Shown: piece after piece, positions 23,618 through 36,841 of the stretch
How the letters are laid out: the number at the start of each line of letters is the position of its first letter
How positions within the stretch are numbered: position 1 is the first letter of the stretch
Assembly (NCBI GenBank): GCA_037074705.1
Contig: JAYJMR010000015.1
Span: forward strand, 1-64,000
Reading direction: 5' to 3'
DNA from: Zhengitettix transpicula
Taxonomy: Eukaryota; Arthropoda; Insecta; Orthoptera; Tetrigidae
DNA: 64,000 nt
The notes under the pieces: model-generated
Told to the model about the DNA's origin: nothing
Database searches by the model: none
The model's input: only the letters and a program-made list of their open reading frames with translations
Made by a program: the position numbers and the translations under genes

Positions 23618-24932
23618 ATGTGTACCGTATGGTTCCGTGTAAATTTAAGTGATTATAAATATATCGATATCTTGTACACTGTTAAAATATGTAACAGATA
23701 TCTCGCTAATAAAGTACAGATTCTGCATATAAATTGTGATTCGGCTATTTGTAACCTCTATGCTTGGTGTATCGTCATAATTACGCATTGCATCGCAAAC
23801 AAGTAGAGATATCTAAAAAAAACATACTTTATTTTATTCAAAAATAGATTTTAAACGAACATTTCGAGCTTTTCATCAACATCATACAAATACTATTTAA
23901 GAAATAGGCTCTATTTCTACTTCCGATAAAGACAAATATTTCGAAAAGTTTTATTCGTATCAGAATTCTGATTTCATAACAAATTTAAACAGTTTCGCTA
24001 CATTAGGACGATTTTTTTGAGACAATTTAAAATATTTTTCAACGTCTAAGTGATGAATAACAAAAATTAACCGTATTGTTCCGTGTAAATTTATGTGATT
24101 CAAAATATATCGATATCTTGTACACTGTTAAAATATCTAACTGATATCTCGCTAATACAGTACAGATTCTGCATATAAATTGTGATTCGGCTATTTGTAA
24201 CCTCTATTCTTGGAGTATCGTCATAATTACGCATTACATCGCAAAACAGTAGAGATATGTAAAAAAAACATACTTTATTTTATTCAAAATTACATTTGAA
24301 ACAAACATGCCGAGCTTTTTAGCCACATCATACGAATAATTTTTAAGAAAATTGCTCTACTTCTATTTCCGATAAAGAAAAAAATTACGAAAAGTTTTAT
24401 TCGTATCAGAATTCTGATAACATAAAAAATTTACTCAATTTCGCTACATTAGGACGATTTTTTTCAGACTGATGAATACCAAAATTATTTAGCGTATTGT
24501 TCTGTGTAAATTTATGTGATTCAAAATATATTGATATCTTGTACACTGTTAACATATCTAACAGATATCTCGCTAATAAAGTACAGATTCTGCTTATACA
24601 TTGCGATTCGGCTATTTGTAACCTCTATGCTTAGGGTAGCGTAACAATTACGCATTACATCGCAAAACAGTAGAGATATCTAAAAAAAACATACTTTATT
24701 TTATTCAAAATTACATTTTAAACGAACATTTCAAGCTTTTCAGCCACATCATACGAATACTTTTTAAGAAAATGGCTCTACTTCTATTTCCGATAAAGAA
24801 AAAAATTACGAAAAGTTTGATTCGTATCAGAATTCTGATTACATAAAAAATTTACTCAATTTCGCTACATTAGGACGATTTTTTTCAGACAATTTAAAAT
24901 ATTTTTCAACGTCTAACTGATGAATAACAAAA
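23618..24932 (+). repeat. 1315-bp HOR unit: B-CAd-A (first half of 2629-bp repeat, copy 1)
   Basis: B 23618-24065 ('ttttcatcaac' private), CAd 24066-24483 ('ctgataacat' private), ordinary A 24484-24932 with 'aaagtttgattcg'. The use of A instead of A' after CAd is shared only with 26247-27561. Confidence 0.93.
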
Positions 24933-26246
24933 ATGTGTACCGTATTGTTCCGTGTAAATTTAAGTGATTATAAATATATCGATATCTTGTACACTGTTAA
25001 AATATGTAACAGATATCTCGCTAATAAAGTACAGATTCTGCATATAAATTGTGTTTCGGCTATTTGTAACCTCTATGCTTGGTGTATCGTCATAATTACG
25101 CATTGCATCGCAAACAAGTAGAGATATCTAAAAAAAACATACTTTATTTTATTCAAAAATAGATTTTAAACGAACATTTCGAGCTTTTCAGCAACATCAT
25201 ACAAATACTATTTAAGAAATAGGCTCTATTTCTACTTCCGATAAAGACAAATATTTCGAAAAGTTTTATTTGTATCAGAATTCTGATTTCATAACAAATT
25301 TAAACAGTTTCGCTACATTAGGACGATTTTTTTGAGACAATTTAAAATATTTTTCATTGTCTAAGTGATGAATAACAAAAATTAACCGTATTGTTCCGTG
25401 TAAATTTATGTGATTCAAAATTTATCGATATCTTGTACACTGTTAAAATATCTAACTGATATCTCGCTAATACAGTACAGATTCTGCATATAAATTGTGA
25501 TTCGGCTATTTGTAACCTCTATTCTTGGAGTATCGTCATAATTACGCATTACATCGCAAAACAGTAGAGATATGTAAAAAAAACATACTTTATTTTATTC
25601 AAAATTACATTTGAAACAAACATGCCGAGCTTTTTAGCCACATCATACGAATAATTTTTAAGAAAATTGCTCTACTTCTATTTCCGATAAAGAAAAAAAT
25701 TACGAAAAGTTTTATTCGTATCAGACTTCTGATTACATAAAAAATTTACTCAATTTCGCTACATTAGGACGATTTTTTTCAGACTGATGAATACCAAAAT
25801 TATTTAGCGTATTGTTCTGTGTAAATTTATGTGATTCAAAATATATTGATATCTTGTACACTGTTAACATATCTAACAGATATCTCGCTAATAAAGTACA
25901 GATTCTGCTTATACATTGCGATTCGTCTATTTGTAACCTCTATGCTTAGGGTAGCGTAACAGTTACGCATTACATCGCAAAACAGTAGAGATATCTAAAA
26001 AAAACATACTTTATTTTATTCAAAATTACATTTTAAACGAACATTTCAAGCTTTTCAGCCACATCATACGAATACGTTTTACGAAAATGGCTCTAATTCT
26101 ATTTCCGATAAAGAAAAAAATTACGAAATGTTTCATTCGTATCAGAATTCTGATTACATAAAAAATTTACTCAATTTCGCTACAATAGGACGATTTTTTT
26201 CAGACAATTAAAATTTTTTTCTACGTCTAACTGATGAATAACAAAA
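24933..26246 (+). repeat. 1314-bp HOR unit: B-CAd-A' (second half of 2629-bp repeat, copy 1)
   Basis: B 24933-25380 ('gtattgttcc', 'ttgtgtttcgg', 'ttcattgtctaag'), CAd 25381-25798 ('caaaatttatcg', 'cagacttctg'), A' 25799-26246 ('ctacaataggac', 'cagacaattaaaat'). Confidence 0.93.
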
Positions 26247-27561
26247 ATGTGTACCGTATGGTTCCGTGTAAATTTAAGTGATTATAAATATATCGATATC
26301 TTGTACACTGTTAAAATATGTAACAGATATCTCGCTAATAAAGTACAGATTCTGCATATAAATTGTGATTCGGCTATTTGTAACCTCTATGCTTGGTGTA
26401 TCGTCATAATTACGCATTGCATCGCAAACAAGTAGAGATATCTAAAAAAAACATACTTTATTTTATTCAAAAATAGATTTTAAACGAACATTTCGAGCTT
26501 TTCAGCAACATCATACAAATACTATTTAAGAAATAGGCTCTATTTCTACTTCCGATAAAGACAAATATTTCGAAAAGTTTTATTCGTATCAGAATTCTGA
26601 TTTCATAACAAATTTAAACAGTTTCGCTACATTAGGACGATTTTTTTGAGACAATTTAAAATATTTTTCAACGTCTAAGTGATGAATAACAAAAATTAAC
26701 CGTATTGTTCCGTGTAAATTTATGTGATTCAAAATATATCGATATCTTGTACACTGTTAAAATATCTAACTGATATCTCGCTAATACAGTACAGATTCTG
26801 CATATAAATTGTGATTCGGCTATTTGTAACCTCTATTCTTGGAGTATCGTCATAATTACGCATTACATCGCAAAACAGTAGAGATATGTAAAAAAAACAT
26901 ACTTTATTTTATTCAAAATTACATTTGAAACAAACATGCCGAGCTTTTTAGCCACATCATACGAATAATTTTTAAGAAAATTGCTCTACTTCTATTTCCG
27001 ATAAAGAAAAAAATTACGAAAAGTTTTATTCGTATCAGAATTCTGATTACATAAAAAATTTACTCAATTTCGCTACATTAGGACGATTTTTTTCAGACTG
27101 ATGAATACCAAAATTATTTAGCGTATTGTTCTGTGTAAATTTATGTGATTCAAAATATATTGATATCTTGTACACTGTTAACATATCTAACAGATATCTC
27201 GCTAATAAAGTACAGATTCTGCTTATACATTGCGATTCGGCTATTTGTAACCTCTATGCTTAGGGTAGCGTAACAATTACGCATTACATCGCAAAACAGT
27301 AGAGATATCTAAAAAAAACATACTTTATTTTATTCAAAATTACATTTTAAACGAACATTTCAAGCTTTTCAGCCACATCATACGAATACTTTTTAAGAAA
27401 ATGGCTCTACTTCTATTTCCGATAAAGAAAAAAATTACGAAAAGTTTGATTCGTATCAGAATTCTGATTACATAAAAAATTTACTCAATTTCGCTACATT
27501 AGGACGATTTTTTTCAGACAATTTAAAATATTTTTCAACGTCTAACTGATGAATAACAAAA
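26247..27561 (+). repeat. 1315-bp HOR unit: B-CAd-A (first half of 2629-bp repeat, copy 2)
   Basis: B 26247-26694, CAd 26695-27112, A 27113-27561 with 'aaagtttgattcg', repeating the structure and marker of 23618-24932. Confidence 0.93.
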
Positions 27562-28874
27562 ATGTGTACCGTATTGTTCCGTGTAAATTTAAGTGATTAT
27601 AAATATATCGATATCTTGTACACTGTTAAAATATGTAACAGATATCTCGCTAATAAAGTACAGATTCTGCATATAAATTGTGATTCGGCTATTTGTAACC
27701 TCTATGCTTGGTGTATCGTCATAATTACGCATTGCATCGCAAACAAGTAGAGATATCTAAAAAAAACATACTTTATTTTATTCAAAAATAGATTTTAAAC
27801 GAACATTTCGAGCTTTTCAGCAACATCATACAAATACTATTTAAGAAATAGGCTCTATTTCTACTTCCGATAAAGACAAATATTTCGAAAAGTTTTATTT
27901 GTATCAGAATTCTGATTTCATAACAAATTTAAACAGTTTCGCTACATTAGGACGATTTTTTTGAGACAATTTAAAATATTTTTCATTGTCTAAGTGATGA
28001 ATAACAAAAATTAACCGTATTGTTCCGTGTAAATTTATGTGATTCAAAATTTATCGATATCTTGTACACTGTTAAAATATCTAACTGATATCTCGCTAAT
28101 ACAGTACAGATTCTGCATATAAATTGTGATTCGGCTATTTGTAACCTCTATTCTTGGAGTATCGTCATAATTACGCATTACATCGCAAAACAGTAGAGAT
28201 ATGTAAAAAAAACATACTTTATTTTATTCAAAATTACATTTGAAACAAACATGCCGAGCTTTTTAGCCACATCATACGAATAATTTTTAAGAAAATTGCT
28301 CTACTTCTATTTCCGATAAAGAAAAAAATTACGAAAAGTTTTATTCGTATCAGACTTCTGATTACATAAAAAATTTACTCAATTTCGCTACATTAGGACG
28401 ATTTTTTTCAGACTGATGAATACCAAATTATTTAGCGTATTGTTCTGTGTAAATTTATGTGATTCAAAATATATTGATATCTTGTACACTGTTAACATAT
28501 CTAACAGATATCTCGCTAATAAAGTACAGATTCTGCTTATACATTGCGATTCGTCTATTTGTAACCTCTATGCTTAGGGTAGCGTAACAGTTACGCATTA
28601 CATCGCAAAACAGTAGAGATATCTAAAAAAAACATACTTTATTTTATTCAAAATTACATTTTAAACGAACATTTCAAGCTTTTCAGCCACATCATACGAA
28701 TACGTTTTACGAAAATGGCTCTAATTCTATTTCCGATAAAGAAAAAAATTACGAAATGTTTCATTCGTATCAGAATTCTGATTACATAAAAAATTTACTC
28801 AATTTCGCTACAATAGGACGATTTTTTTCAGACAATTAAAATTTTTTTCTACGTCTAACTGATGAATAACAAAA
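27562..28874 (+). repeat. 1313-bp HOR unit: B-CAd-A' (second half of 2629-bp repeat, copy 2)
   Basis: B 27562-28009 ('gtattgttcc', 'ttcattgtctaag'), CAd 28010-28426 ('caaaatttatcg'), A' 28427-28874 ('ctacaataggac', 'cagacaattaaaat'; 'gaataccaaatt' is one A short). Mirrors 24933-26246. Confidence 0.93.
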
Positions 28875-30216
28875 ATGTGTACCGTATGGTTCCGTGTAAA
28901 TTTAAGTGATTATAAATATATCGATATCTTGTACACTGTTAAAATATGTAACAGATATCTCGCTAATAAAGTACAGATTCTGCATATAAATTGTGATTCG
29001 GCTATTTGTAACCTCTATGCTTTGTGTGTCGTCATAATTACGCATTGCATCGCAAACAAGTAGAGATATCTAAAAAAAACATACTTTATTTTATTCAAAA
29101 ATAGATTTTAAACGAACATTTCGAGCTTTTCAGCAACATCATACAAATACTATTTAAGAAATAGGCTCTATTTCTACTTCCGATAAAGACAAATATTTCG
29201 AAAAGTTTTATTCGTATCAGAATTCTGATTTCATAACAAATTTAAACAGTTTCGCTACATTAGGACGATTTTTTTGAGACAATTTAAAATATTTTTCAAC
29301 GTCTAAGTGATGAATAACAAAAATTAACCGTATTGTTCCGTGTAAATTTATGTGATTCAAAATATATCGATATCTTGTACACTGTTAAAATATCTAACTG
29401 ATATCTCGCTAATACAGTACAGATTCTGCATATAAATTGTGATTCGGCTATTTGTAACCTCTATTCTTGGAGTATCGTCATAATTACGCATTACATCGCA
29501 AAACAGTAGAGATATGTAAAAAAAACATACTTTATTTTATTCAAAATTACATTTGAAACAAACATGCCGAGCTTTTTAGCCACATCATACGAATACTTTT
29601 TAAGAAAATTGCTCTACTTCTAATCCTGAAAAAGAGAAATATTTCGAAAAGTTTTATTCGTATTAGAATTCTGATTTCATAAAAAATTTACGCATTTCCA
29701 TTACATTAAGACGAATTTATTGTAAAAACTTTAAATATTTTTGAACTTCTTACTGATGAATACCAAAATTATTTAGCGTATTGTTCTGTGTAAATTTATG
29801 TGATTCAAAATATATTGATATCTTGTACACTGTTAACATATCTAACAGATATCTCGCTAATAAAGTACAGATTCTGCTTATACATTGCGATTCGGCTATT
29901 TGTAACCTCTATGCTTAGGGTAGCGTAACAATTACGCATTACATCGCAAAACAGTAGAGATATCTAAAAAAAACATACTTTATTTTATTCAAAATTACAT
30001 TTTAAACGAACATTTCAAGCTTTTCAGCCACATCATACGAATACTTTTTAAGAAAATGGCTCTACTTCTATTTCCGATAAAGAAAAAAATTACGAAAAGT
30101 TTTATTCGTATCAGAATTCTGATTACATAAAAAATTTACTCAATTTCGCTACATTAGGACGATTTTTTTCAGACAATTTAAAATATTTTTCAACGTCTAA
30201 CTGATGAATAACAAAA
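28875..30216 (+). repeat. 1342-bp HOR unit: B-C-A
   Basis: B 28875-29322 ('gctttgtgtgtcg' private), C 29323-29767 ('tattgtaaaaac'), A 29768-30216. First half of a ~2655-bp two-unit repeat. Confidence 0.93.
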
Positions 30217-31530
30217 ATGTGTACCGTATGGTTCCGTGTAAATTTAAGTGATTATAAATATATCGATATCTTGTACACTGTTAAAATATGTAACAGATAT
30301 CTCGCTAATAAAGTACAGATTCTGCATATAAATTGTGATTCGGCTATTTGTAACCTCTATGCTTGGTGTATCGTTATAATTACGCATTGCATCGCAAACA
30401 AGTAGAGATATCTAAAAAAACATACTTTATTTTATTCAAAAATAGATTTTAAACGAACATTTCGAGCTTTTCAGCAACATCATACAAATACTATTAAGGA
30501 AATAGGCTCTATTTCTACTTCCGATAAAGACAAATATTTCGAAAAGTTTTATTTGTATCAGAATTCTGATTTCATAACAAATTTAAACAGTTTCGCTACA
30601 TTAGGACGATTTTTTTGAGACAATTAAAAATATTTTTCAACGTCTAAGTGATGAATAACAAAAATTAACCGTATTGTTCCGTGTAAATTTATGTGATTCA
30701 AAATATATCGATATCTTTTACACTGTTAAAATATCTAACTGATATCTCGCTAATACAGTACAGATTCTGCATATAAATTGTGATTCGGCTATTTGTAACC
30801 TCTATTCTTGGAGTATCGTCATAATTACGCATTACATCGCAAAACAGTAGAGATATGTAAAAAAAACATACTTTATTTTATTCAAAATTACATTTGAAAC
30901 AAACATGCCGAGCTTTTTAGCCACATCATACGAATAATTTTTAAGAAAATTGCTCTACTTCTATTTCCGATAAAGAAAAAAATTACGAAAAGTTTTATTC
31001 GTATCAGACTTCTGATTACATAAAAAATTTACTCAATTTCGCTACATTAGGACGATTTTTTTCAGACTGATGAATACCAAAATTATTTAGCGTATTGTTC
31101 TGTGTAAATTTATGTGATTCAAAATATATTGATATCTTGTACACTGTTAACATATCTAACAGATATCTCGCTAATAAAGTACAGATTCTGCTTATACATT
31201 GCGATTCGTCTATTTGTAACCTCTATGCTTAGGGTAGCGTAACAGTTACGCATTACATCGCAAAACAGTAGAGATATCTAAAAAAAACATACTTTATTTT
31301 ATTCAAAATTACATTTTAAACGAACATTTCAAGCTTTTCAGCCACATCATACGAATACGTTTTACGAAAATGGCTCTAATTCTATTTCCGATAAAGAAAA
31401 AAATTACGAAATGTTTCATTCGTATCAGAATTCTGATTACATAAAAAATTTACTCAATTTCGCTACATTAGGACGATTTTTTTCAGACAATTTAAAATTT
31501 TTTTCTACGTCTAACTGATGAATAACAAAA
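30217..31530 (+). repeat. 1314-bp HOR unit: B-CAd-A'
   Basis: B 30217-30663 ('cgttataatt', 'actattaaggaaat'), CAd 30664-31081 ('gatatcttttacac', 'cagacttctg'), A' 31082-31530 ('aaatgtttcattcg', 'aaaatttttttctacg'). Confidence 0.93.
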
Positions 31531-32871
31531 ATGTGTACCGTATGGTTCCGTGTAAATTTAAGTGATTATAAATATATCGATATCTTGTACACTGTTAAAA
31601 TATGTAACAGATATCTCGCTAATAAAGTACAGATTCTGCATATAAATTGTGATTCGGCTATTTGTAACCTCTATGCTTGGTGTATCGTCATAAATACGCA
31701 TTGCATCGCAAACAAGTAGAGATATCTAAAAAAAACATACTTTATTTTATTCAAAAATAGATTTTAAACGAACATTTCGAGCTTTTCAGCAACATCATAC
31801 AAATACTATTTAAGAAATAGGCTCTATTTCTACTTCCGATAAAGACAAATATTTCGAAAAGTTTTATTCGTATCAGAATTCTGATTTCATAACAAATTTA
31901 AACAGTTTCGCTACATTAGGACGATTTTTTTGAGACAATTTAAAATATTTTTCAACGTCTAAGTGATGAATAACAAAAATTAACCGTATTGTTCCGTGTA
32001 AATTTATGTGATTCAAAATATATCGATATCTTGTACACTGTTAAAATATCTAACTGATATCTCGCTAATACAGTACAGATTCTGAATATAAATTGTGATT
32101 CGGCTATTTGTAACCTCTATTGTTGGAGTATCGTCATAATTACGCATTACATCGCAAAACAGTAGAGATATGTAAAAAAAACATACTTTATTTTATTCAA
32201 AATTACATTTGAAACAAACATGCCGAGCTTTTTAGCCACATCATACGAATACTTTTTAAGAAAATTGCTCTACTTCTAATCCTGAAAAAGAGAAATATTT
32301 CGAAAAGTTTTATTCGTATTAGAATTCTGATTTCATAAAAAATTTACGCATTTCCATTACATTAAGACGAATTTATTGTAAAAACTTTAAATATTTTTGA
32401 ACTTCTTACTCATGAATACCAAAATTATTTAGCGTATTGTTCTGTGTAAATTTATGTGATTCAAAATATATTGATATCTTGTACACTGTTAACATATCTA
32501 ACAGATATCTCGCTAATAAAGTACAGATTCTGCTTATTATTGCGATTCGGCTATTTGTAACCTCTATGCTTAGGGTAGCGTAACAATTACGCATTACATC
32601 GCAAAACAGTAGAGATATCTAATAAAAACATACTTTATTTTATTTAAAATTACATTTTAAACCAACATTTCAAGCTTTTCAGCCACATCATACGAATACT
32701 TTTTAAGAAAATGGCTCTACTTCTATTTCCGATAAAGAAAAAAATTACGAAAAGTTTTATTCGTATCAGAATTCTGATTACATAAAAAATTTACTCAATT
32801 TCGCTACATTAGGACGATTTTTTTCAGACAATTTAAAATATTTTTCAACGTCTAACTGATGAATAACAAAA
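31531..32871 (+). repeat. 1341-bp HOR unit: B-C-A
   Basis: B 31531-31978 ('cataaatacgc' private), C 31979-32423 ('ctgaatataaatt', 'attgttggag', end 'actcatgaatacc'), A 32424-32871 ('ctgcttattattgcg', a 1-base loss; 'ctaataaaaac'). The A deletion and C end change open a chance minus-strand frame at 32406-32594. Confidence 0.93.
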
Positions 32872-34184
32872 ATGTGTACCGTATGGTTCCGTGTAAATTT
32901 AAGTGATTATAAATATATCGATATCTTGTACACTGTTAAAATATGTAACAGATATCTCGCTAATAAAGTACAGATTCTGCATATAAATTGTGATTCGGCT
33001 ATTTGTAACCTCTATGCTTGGTGTATCGTTATAATTACGCATTGCATCGCAAACAAGTAGAGATATCTAAAAAAACATACTTTATTTTATTCAAAAATAG
33101 ATTTTAAACGAACATTTCGAGCTTTTCAGCAACATCATACAAATACTATTAAGGAAATAGGCTCTATTTTTACTTCCGATAAAGACAAATATTTCGAAAA
33201 GTTTTATTTGTATCAGAATTCTGATTTCATAACAAATTTAAACAGTTTCGCTACATTAGGACGATTTTTTTGAGACAATTTAAAATATTTTTCAACGTCT
33301 AAGTGATGAATAACAAAAATTAACCGTATTGTTCCGTGTAAATTTATGTGATTCAAAATATATCGATATCTTTTACACTGTTAAAATATCTAACTGATAT
33401 CTCGCTAATACAGTACAGATTCTGCATATAAATTGTGATTCGGCTATTTGTAACCTCTATTCTTGGAGTATCGTCATAATTACGCATTACATCGCAAAAC
33501 AGTAGAGATATGTAAAAAAAACATACTTTATTTTATTCAAAATTACATTTGAAACAAACATGCCGAGCTTTTTAGCCACATCATACGAATAATTTTTAAG
33601 AAAATTGCTCTACTTCTATTTCCGATAAAGAAAAAAATTACGAAAAGTTTTATTCGTATCAGACTTCTGATTACATAAAAAATTTACTCAATTTCGCTAC
33701 ATTAGGACGATTTTTTTCAGACTGATGAATACCAAAATTATTTAGCGTATTGTTCTGTGTAAATTTATGTGATTCAAAATATATTGATATCTTGTACACT
33801 GTTAACATATCTAACAGATATCTCGCTAATAAAGTACAGATTCTGCTTATACATTGCGATTCGTCTATTTGTAACCTCTATGCTTAGGGTAGCGTAACAG
33901 TTACGCATTACATCGCAAAACAGTAGAGATATCTAAAAAAACATACTTTATTTTATTCAAAATTACATTTTAAACGAACATTTCAAACTTTTCAGCCACA
34001 TCATACGAATACGTTTTACGAAAATGGCTCTAATTCTATTTCCGATAAAGAAAAAAATTACGAAATGTTTCATTCGTATCAGAATTCTGATTACATAAAA
34101 AATTTACTCAATTTCGCTACATTAGGACGATTTTTTTCAGACAATTTAAAATTTTTTTCTACGTCTAACTGATGAATAACAAAA
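32872..34184 (+). repeat. 1313-bp HOR unit: B-CAd-A'
   Basis: B 32872-33318 ('cgttataatt', 'actattaaggaaat', 'ctatttttacttcc'), CAd 33319-33736 ('gatatcttttacac', 'cagacttctg'), A' 33737-34184 ('tttcaaacttttc' private, 'aaatgtttcattcg'). Confidence 0.93.
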
Positions 34185-35526
34185 ATGTGTACCGTATGGT
34201 TCCGTGTAAATTTAAGTGATTATAAATATATCGATATCTTGTACACTGTTAAAATATGTAACAGATATCTCGCTAATAAAGTACAGATTCTGCATATAAA
34301 TTGTGATTCGGCTATTTGTAACCTTTATGCTTGGTGTATCGTCATAATTACGCATTGCATCGCAAACAAGTAGAGATATCTAAAAAAAACATACTTTATT
34401 TTATTCAAAAATAGATTTTAAACGAACATTTCGAGCTTTTCAGCAACATCATACAAATACTATTTAAGAAATAGGCTCTATTTCTACTTCCGATAAAGAC
34501 AAATATTTCGAAAAGTTTTATTCGTATCAGAATTCTGATTTCATAACAAATTTAAACAGTTTCGCTACATTAGGACGATTTTTTTGAGACAATTTAAAAT
34601 ATTTTTCAACGTCTAAGTGATGAATAACAAAAATTAACCGTATTGTTCCGTGTAAATTTATGTGATTCAAAATATATCGATATCTTGTACACTGTTAAAA
34701 TATCTAACTGATATCTCGCTAATACAGTACAGATTCTGCATATAAATTGTGATTCGGCTATTTGTAACCTCTATTCTTGGAGTATCGTCATAATTACGCA
34801 TTACATCGCAAAACAGTAGAGATATGTAAAAAAAACATACTTTATTTTATTCAAAATTACATTTGAAACAAACATGCCGAGCTTTTTAGCCACATCATAC
34901 GAATACTTTTTAAGAAAATTGCTCTACTTCTAATCCTGAAAAAGAGAAATATTTCGAAAAGTTTTATTCGTATTAGAATTCTGATTTCATAAAAAATTTA
35001 CGCATTTCCATTACATTAAGACGAATTTATTGTAAAAACTTTAAATATTTTTGAACTTCTTACTGATGAATACCAAAATTATTTAGCGTATTGTTCTGTG
35101 TAAATTTATGTGATTCAAAATATATTGATATCTTGTACACTGTTAACATATCTAACAGATATCTCGCTAATAAAGTACAGATTCTGCTTATACATTGCGA
35201 TTCGGCTATTTGTAACCTCTATGCTTAGGGTAGCGTAACAATTACGCATTACATCGCAAAACAGTAGAGATATCTAAAAAAAACATACTTTATTTTATTC
35301 AAAATTACATTTTAAACGAACATTTCAAGCTTTTCAGCCACATCATACGAATACTTTTTAAGAAAATGGCTCTACTTCTATTTCCGATAAAGAAAAAAAT
35401 TACGAAAAGTTTTATTCGTATCAGAATTCTGATTACATAAAAAATTTACTCAATTTCGCTACGTTAGGACGATTTTTTTCAGACAATTTAAAATATTTTT
35501 CAACGTCTAACTGATGAATAACAAAA
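34185..35526 (+). repeat. 1342-bp HOR unit: B-C-A (3971-bp repeat copy 1, part 1)
   Basis: B 34185-34632 ('aacctttatgc'), C 34633-35077, A 35078-35526 with 'gctacgttagg'. The last marker recurs at the same place in each later copy of the ~3971-bp repeat. Confidence 0.93.
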
Positions 35527-36841
35527 ATGTGTACCGTATTGTTCCGTGTAAATTTAAGTGATTATAAATATATCGATATCTTGTACACTGTTAAAATATG
35601 TAACAGATATCTCGCTAATAAAGTATAGATTCTGCATATAAATTGTGATTCGGCTATTTGTAACCTCTATGCTTGGTGTATCGTCATAATTACGCATTGC
35701 ATCGCAAACAAGTAGAGATATCTAAAAAAAACATACTTTATTTTATTCAAAAATAGATTTTAAACGAACATTTCGAGCTTTTCAGCAACATCATACAAAT
35801 ACTATTTAAGAAATAGGCTCTATTTCTACTTCCGATAAAGACAAATATTTCGAAAAGTTTTATTTGTATCAGAATTCTGATTTCATAACAAATTTAAACA
35901 GTTTCGCTACATTAGGACGATTTTTTTGAGACAATTTAAAATATTTTTCATTGTCTAAGTGATGAATAACAAAAATTAACCGTATTGTTCCGTGTAAATT
36001 TATGTGATTCAAAATATATCGATATCTTGTACACTGTTAAAATATCTAACTGATATCTCGCTAATACAGTACAGATTCTGCATATAAATTGTGATTCGGC
36101 TATTTGTAACCTCTATTCTTGGAGTATCGTCATAATTACGCATTACATCGCAAAACAGTAGAGATATGTAAAAAAAACATACTTTATTTTATTCAAAATT
36201 ACATTTGAAACAAACATGCCGAGCTTTTTAGCCACATATTACGAATAATTTTTAAGAAAATTGCTCTACTTCTATTTCCGATAAAGAAAAAAATTACGAA
36301 AAGTTTTATTCGTATCAGAATTCTGATTACATAAAAAATTTACTCAATTTCGCTACATTAGGACGATTTTTTTCAGACTGATGAATACCAAAATTATTTA
36401 GCGTATTGTTCTGTGTAAATTTATGTGATTCAAAATATATTGATATCTTGTACACTGTTAACATATCTAACAGATATCTCGCTAATAAAGTACAGATTTT
36501 GCTTATACATTGCGATTCGTCTATTTGTAACCTCTATGCTTAGGGTAGCGTAACAGTTACGCATTACATCGCTAAACAGTAGAGATATCTAAAAAAAACA
36601 TTCTTTATTTTATTTAAAATTACATTTTAAACGAACATTTCAAGCTTTTCAGCCACATCATACGAATACGTTTTACGAAAATGGCTCTAATTCTATTTCC
36701 GATAAAGAAAAAAATTACGAAATGTTTTATTCGTATCAGAATTCTGATTACATAAAAAATTTACTCAATTTCGCTACATTAGGACGATTTTTTTCAGACA
36801 ATTTAAAATATTTTTCAACGTCTAACTGATGAATAACAAAA
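35527..36841 (+). repeat. 1315-bp HOR unit: B-CAd-A' (copy 1, part 2)
   Basis: B 35527-35974 has 'aaagtatagattc', which puts a TAG inside the usual 62-codon frame, and ends 'ttcattgtctaag'. CAd 35975-36392 has 'ccacatattacg'. A' 36393-36841 has 'cagattttgc', 'atcgctaaacag' and 'acattctttatt'. Confidence 0.93.

Larger units (their letters stand above)
23618..28874 (+). repeat. 2629-bp six-monomer repeat, two tandem copies
   Basis: Copy 1 is 23618-26246 and copy 2 is 26247-28874. Both have the order B-CAd-A-B-CAd-A' and share rare markers in order: 'aaagtttgattcg' in A, 'gtattgttcc' in the second B, 'caaaatttatcg' in the second CAd, 'ctacaataggac' and 'cagacaattaaaat' in A'. Only scattered single-base differences were noticed. 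Confidence 0.9.
28875..34184 (+). repeat. ~2655-bp six-monomer repeat, two tandem copies
   Basis: Copy 1 is 28875-31530 and copy 2 is 31531-34184. Both have the order B-C-A-B-CAd-A', with 'cgttataatt' and 'actattaaggaaat' in the second B, 'gatatcttttacac' and 'cagacttctg' in CAd, and 'aaatgtttcattcg' in A'. Confidence 0.88.

Noticed and set aside
32406..32594. Minus-strand frame of 62 codons
   Set aside because: Created by a deletion in one A monomer ('ctgcttattattgcg') and the private change 'actcatgaatacc'; not shared by other copies.
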